Part shown: positions 8,988 to 13,097 of the stretch, in pieces | Position numbering within the stretch: position 1 is the first letter of the stretch | How the letters are laid out: each line of letters starts with the position of its first letter | Assembly: GCA_004335635.1 (NCBI GenBank) | Contig: QAXH01006763.1 | Location: forward strand, 16,642-29,738 | From: Chloromonas sp. AAM2 | Taxonomy: Eukaryota; Chlorophyta; Chlorophyceae; Chlamydomonadales; Chlamydomonadaceae | DNA length: 13,097 nucleotides | Direction: 5' to 3' | The notes under the pieces: generated by a model | What the model was told of the DNA's origin: nothing | What the model saw: only the letters and a program-made list of their open reading frames with translations | Databases searched by the model: none | Translations under genes and position numbers: made by a program

Positions 8988-11900
8988 TCAGGGGCAAGTA
9001 TCGTCCGTATCCATGTGCGTGCTAAGTGCAGGGGCAGATGGGTTGGCCAAACGGTTGGCAATCAAAACGAGCTCGTCTACAACGTCCTCAGCACAAGGGC
9101 GATGGCCTGGGGTTTCATCCCAACAGCGCTCGATCAGCTCCCGAAGCCTGCGAGGACACCTGCAGTGAGCAACGACAGCTTTGGCATATGATGCAATGCG
9201 CAAATGCTTTGGCAATGGGGACAAGATGGTTTGCTGCTAGCGGTGGAAGACTAGCTGAACACATACCTTCCATGCATGTGAGTGAGCTTGTACCCACGAC
9301 AGTACTACAAGCTAGTACTACACGCTTGAACACACTGTCAATGGCCCAAGACACAGTGCAATCATCGGAACTTTGACTGTCACTGCATGCATGCCGTGTT
9401 CAGACTTCTTTCAGTCTCTCACCTTTCTTCTGTTGCTGTGAAAGGCAGGCGCTGATGCTGAACCACCACCAGGAAGAGAATCTGCGCAGGGCGGTAAGCA
9501 ACGTTTGCAGCCAACATTCGAATTGTGCAGGTCCACAAGTACCTGATATGCACATGTAAGAAAGCTCAGCTATGCCAGAACCTGAACCAATATGGCTAGG
9601 GAGCACAGAATGTCAGGCAAACGTTGGTGCCATTCTCTGGAACCCTTTGGATACCCGAGGTCATGGCCCTTCGGAAAAAGGGAGGAGAAACTCCGTTGAG
9701 GGACCTCCAAAGGGTCGAAATAGCGCCCCAGAAGGCTAGCCCGCAATCATCATCATTCACCATCATTACATAGCTTGTCATGGTTCAACACACGGTAGCC
9801 CGCAATGACTCGCTGCAATTTGACTAACTTATTGCTGCACTTACCATGCCTGCGTCATGTCCACGCCAGGGCTGCTCACCATGCACCAGCTCCCATAGAA
9901 TCACTCCCAGAGAGAAGATACTGCAAAGACAAGCATAGCATGGCAGTGCGCTTTGTAAAGATTGGCAGCGCACACACCTTACACATCTAGTGCCGATGCG
10001 TGGAACAAATGGTCAGTTGCAAATCTGGCTCAGGATTATACTGCCAGTACTGCAAGGATTCAAGACAATCATGGCATGGCAAAGAGTCAAACGCAAACGG
10101 CCCTACTGTCATCACCCTACAACCTGGTTCAACTGGAGCACTGCTAATCCATCAGTGCCTTATGAAGAGTGTGGCATCAAGTTCATACCATCTTTGTTGG
10201 CTTCACAACATCTAACGGTCGTTTTGTTCGGTCGTTTTGTTCAACAACAGGCGATGCACTCACTCTCGCTTGCTGTCCAGGCTGCTGCTGTTATTGCTGA
10301 AGCACTCGGGTGCCATGTAGGGCATGGTGCCAGCCGCAGGCTTGCCCGTCATCAGCACCACATTCGCCATCATACGGGAGAGGCCAAAATCTGCAGATCA
10401 CAGCAGCGATCATAACAGGAGCGCATGTACAGTTGCAACTAGCTCGCAGCATGTGAATGTCAGCTAAACATGCCCTGTAGATTGCACTGACTCATGCACA
10501 CAGCATGCTTCAAGTTCTTGGGCTTACCTGATAGCTTGACAGTCACTGACGTGCCATCCAGATCTGCACTAGCCGGTGGAGGTTTGAGCTCAGTGTCACT
10601 GTCTGTTGTACTATCAATGCCGCTGCGTGCAAAGGAACTGTTTGTCTGCAGATTCCCTTCAGTAGCCAAGGGGTCCTTGAGCTGCACCTTCAGCAAGATG
10701 TTTGAGGGCTTCAAATCTCTGTGGATGACAGTCGGGTGCAGGTAGGCCAGCCCACGTGCGATCTGAATGGCCAGAGACAGCACGACTGGTAGTGGTAGCT
10801 GCCTGCCCATGCCAGGCTCTGAAGGCAAATTTGTGGGCGAAGCGTTGATGTTACGCTTGGGACTTGGTCCATACAGTAACCTGCAACAACGCAGGCAAGG
10901 TGTGGTGCAGTGGGGTATCAAGACAACGTGAGCCCTACATTGCAATCTCTCTGATGTCCTCGTGTTGATCAGCCAGGTAACTGTCAAGATTTGCCCCAGG
11001 CAATCCTGCATCAGGCGCGTAATTCTTGGAGAGATACTGTGTCTGGCTGCAGCACCGTGGGTTGAACCATGAAAAGCCATGTAATGATGAATGATGAATC
11101 CTGCATCAGGCCGGGTAAGCATCCCCAATGCAGCGTCCCAGAATTCATTAAGCAGACTTCAAAGCATGGCACTCACTTATCCAAGCTGCTGTTGCACAAC
11201 TCCAGAATCAGACAGATGTGTTGGGCACTGCAACCGGTGCCCAACAAACTGACGATATGTGGGTCGCGCAGTCGTCCAAGAACATTGAACTCTTGAGCAA
11301 AGGTGGAGGCCGAGGTCTGCGTGGGGAAAAGCTTGAGCGCGACGGGCTGTCCCTTGTACAGCCCCTGCCGCACAATACCGTGGGCACCCATGCCGATGAC
11401 TTGCTGCACCACGACGTCCTGTGCGATGTCTACGTCCAGCTCTAAGCCTTCAACCAGGGGCTGCGTACGTGCGTGCAAATTCAGTTTAAAAACCGACGGT
11501 TAAGTGTTGTCGTTTTACATCCGTGTTGATGCGCGCAATGCATTTGGTTGCGGCGGTTGGTGGCAGAACAGACATTGGTGACTTGTGACATGGTGGAGGT
11601 AAACACAAAGCAGGCGCTGGATGAAGGTAACCCTCCTATTTGATGGCGTTGAAATCAATGGATTAGTGGTTTTGGTGGATGTGATGGAGGTAACGCACAA
11701 CGAAGCGAACACATAAAAAGCATCAACACCTAACCGACTTGCTCACCGTTTCAGTGGTGACCTTGGTAGGTTGAATAACTGCAGGCTCAGCACTGCAAGC
11801 GTATGAAACGACAAGACTTGCAATCAATCAACTCAATTGATACAATGGCTGACCTGCGAGCTGCAACACCTGCAGATTGGCTGGCTAAGGTATGCAGCAA

Positions 11901-13097
11901 ACGTCTGATGCACCCACCGCAGCATGGCTTGATTTCCTTCTCTTGCACAAACAACACATGCCACGCCAACTTTGCATGTGACACGTGGCAAGCAGATCAC
12001 ATTGCACAACCTCTTCCATACTTACTATGTTTGCTTTGCAAGCTCGAGGAAGATGGACTGCATTTTTGTCTGGCAAATGTCCCCGCTTGAAGACACCTCT
12101 GAAGATGTGATAATCTCAATCTTCTCATGGTCCAGCGTCGTGTTGGGTGACCCAGTCTTGCTGAGGTCAGACATGCTTGCGTTCTCTCGCTTGAATCTCC
12201 GCATGCGTGCCACAATGATCACCCCTGCTACAATCAGGCCAACAACTGCAGCACCTGCGCGACACGTGCACGATGCACTACTCATGTGAATACACAACTG
12301 TCTGATGTACAAATGTGAATAATGCCAACACCACAATAATACAAGCGGAGCCCTGGTTGCTGGCATGCTTCACTCCTTTGCGATCAGTCACCTGTGCTGC
12401 CTGACTGCGTTAGGTTTTGCAGCGAGTTTGAAAGTTCGGCCAAGCAAAGCACGTCATGATTCAACCCATGATGAAGTGTAGCAAAACGCTTGCTTTCTCA
12501 CTCATTGTTTTGACCAAGTATTAGCTGCACCAATTCAGCTTCCTCAACCTTGTAAATCAACCAAGAGTTGAGCAAGCGAGGCCGTCCAACAAATCAAGTA
12601 AAAAGCCAGCGCACCTGCAATGCCCACCACTAGACCAATGATCAGATCGTTATTTGTAGGGCTGGAGTCACCAGAGTTGCTTAATGGCACAGAGATGCTG
12701 TCGGCGGCTGCAGCTGAGAGGGCTGCCACACGCTCTTTGACGCATGTGAAATCTCCAGCCTCCCACTCCCGTTGGCAATCGGCATCCATAAGTTCGCCGC
12801 ACACCACCCATGACTTCTGGAAAGATATCTGCAAAAGGAACAGGAGGCGGCAAGGATACATGCGCAGGCCCACACAACTCGACGCCTGTGTGGTTTTGCG
12901 ACATTGCGTTGTTGTGACAGGACAACATTGCTGCCTCAGCAAGCAAGGATTGGTTTGGGATGTCACCTTGCGGTCATGACAGGCCAATCTCAAAGTAGGC
13001 CTTCTCATTGCATTCCACATACCTGGTGCTGAATGCCGCTTGATGATGCCTGTGGAATCAAGATGTTCTGCATGGCCAATGCTGGGCTCCAGCACTG
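8988..13097 (-). CDS. Gene B: paralogous receptor-like TKL-family protein kinase, 5' partial, 10 exons in view
   Basis: Proposed exons in transcript order: 13097-13023, 12828-12615, 12254-12026, 11792-11747, 11460-11177, 10880-10528, 10390-10264, 9920-9845, 9481-9423, 9159-8988. All junctions are GT...AG and in frame, giving 544 residues to a TGA at 8990-8988. The visible ectodomain (residues 1-86) has the same C-x7-C-x10-C spacing as gene A (C35, C43, C54). The membrane segment spans about 87-112 and is followed by RMRRFKR. The kinase domain has G211-x-G-x-x-G216, K231, E245, HRDLKPSN at 336-343, DFG 401-403, an APE, DIFSLGV and a C-terminal HRPCAEDVV segment. Around the HRD motif 36 of 38 residues match gene A. 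It should be a membrane Ser/Thr kinase. Two differences from gene A stand out: 35 extra residues before DFG, and a tail about ten residues longer, rich in Thr/Asp. The upstream ectodomain exons lie beyond the right edge. Confidence 0.87.
9642..9715. repeat. Short inverted repeat in gene B intron
   Basis: accctttgga (9642-9651) is the exact reverse complement of tccaaagggt (9706-9715), with a 54-base loop containing further weak pairing. It lies in intron 9482-9844. Confidence 0.6.
9737..9806. repeat. 11-base direct repeat in gene B intron
   Basis: tagcccgcaat occurs at 9737-9747 and 9796-9806, flanking a short cat/cac-rich stretch. It could mark a small insertion or replication slippage. Confidence 0.55.
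10216..10241. repeat. 13-base perfect tandem duplication in gene B intron
   Basis: cggtcgttttgtt occurs twice head to tail, a few tens of bases beyond the donor of intron 9921-10263. It looks like a recent slippage duplication. Confidence 0.9.
11594..11707. repeat. Spaced direct repeat in gene B intron
   Basis: tggaggtaaacacaaagcaggcg (11594-11616) and tggaggtaacgcacaacgaagcg (11685-11707) are clearly related and 91 bases apart, within intron 11461-11746. The sequence between them is non-coding. Confidence 0.55.
12026..12254 (-). other. Gene B transmembrane and juxtamembrane exon
   Basis: The membrane segment is built across an exon junction. [10 protein letters not shown] comes from the exon 12828-12615, and this exon adds [16 protein letters not shown] followed by RMRRFKR on the cytoplasmic side. 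The linker then has [15 protein letters not shown] Ser/Thr sites and ends FLELAKQT. The donor is gtaagt, so the in-frame TAG that would follow is split by the splice: the exon ends in 'ta' and the next exon supplies 't', giving Tyr. Conserved phase with gene A supports this. Confidence 0.8.

Larger units (their letters stand above)
8991..11460 (-). other. Gene B kinase domain segment (six exons)
   Basis: The exon order and sizes follow gene A: 284 (11460-11177), 353 (10880-10528), 127 (10390-10264), 76 (9920-9845), 59 (9481-9423) and 172 bases (9159-8988). Only the catalytic-loop exon and the last exon differ in length. The catalytic-loop exon is 96 bases longer because of an insertion between SNILL and DFG, rich in Ser, Thr, Asp and Pro. 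The loop before HRD also differs ([15 protein letters not shown]). The catalytic residues are intact. Confidence 0.88.

Noticed and set aside
9642..9806. Structured RNA or tRNA in the gene B intron
   Set aside because: Only one 10-base stem and one direct repeat are present; no cloverleaf or conserved tRNA box is seen.
10494..10745. 83-codon frame on the + strand
   Set aside because: It is the antisense shadow of the gene B catalytic-loop exon, whose protein carries HRDLKPSN.
12544..13095. 183-codon frame on the - strand as a single unspliced gene
   Set aside because: It mixes two real exons of gene B with intron sequence. Donor and acceptor sites at 13022/12829 and 12614 match the gene A structure, and the frame ends soon after reading into the next intron.

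Overview
The window reads as nuclear DNA of an intron-rich eukaryote, most likely a chlorophyte green alga. Its coding regions are short exons of about 45 to 350 bases. They are joined by GT...AG introns of about 140 to 920 bases with gtaag/gtgag donors and pyrimidine-tgcag acceptors. Base composition looks near balanced, and TGTAA-type polyadenylation motifs lie beyond the stop codons. The genus cannot be told from this sequence. Bacterial features (ribosome binding sites, operons, CRISPR) are absent. Most long open frames are shadows or intron sequence.

Two paralogous genes lie tail to tail. Gene A runs on the + strand from the left edge to the stop at 6365-6367; it has 13 exons in view and its 5' end is cut by the window. 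Gene B runs on the - strand from the right edge to the stop at 8988-8990; it has 10 exons in view and its 5' end is also cut. Both encode single-pass receptor-like protein kinases: an ectodomain with conserved cysteines, one transmembrane segment followed by a basic stop-transfer patch, a juxtamembrane linker, and a tyrosine-kinase-like (TKL) family Ser/Thr kinase domain at the C terminus. Gene A also shows further-upstream ectodomain exons that look like parallel beta-helix sequence. All nine introns shared by the two models have the same position and phase. Exons of 46, 284, 127, 76 and 59 bases are the same length in both, so the pair comes from an inverted duplication of one gene. Every catalytic kinase residue I can check is present in both.

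Region by region: 1-6367 is gene A, with a 492-base element with inverted ends (1565-2056) in its third intron, a CA microsatellite in another intron, and two small tandem duplications that copied exon sequence into neighbouring introns. 6368-8987 is about 2.6 kb between the convergent stops; it holds the 3' UTRs and short repeats, and I recognise no gene there. 8988-13097 is gene B. Its kinase domain carries a Ser/Thr/Asp-rich insertion of 35 extra residues just before the DFG motif, and several of its introns carry short repeats.

The likely shared role is sensing an extracellular or cell-wall signal and passing it to cytoplasmic phosphorylation. The ligand and the downstream pathway cannot be inferred from this sequence.
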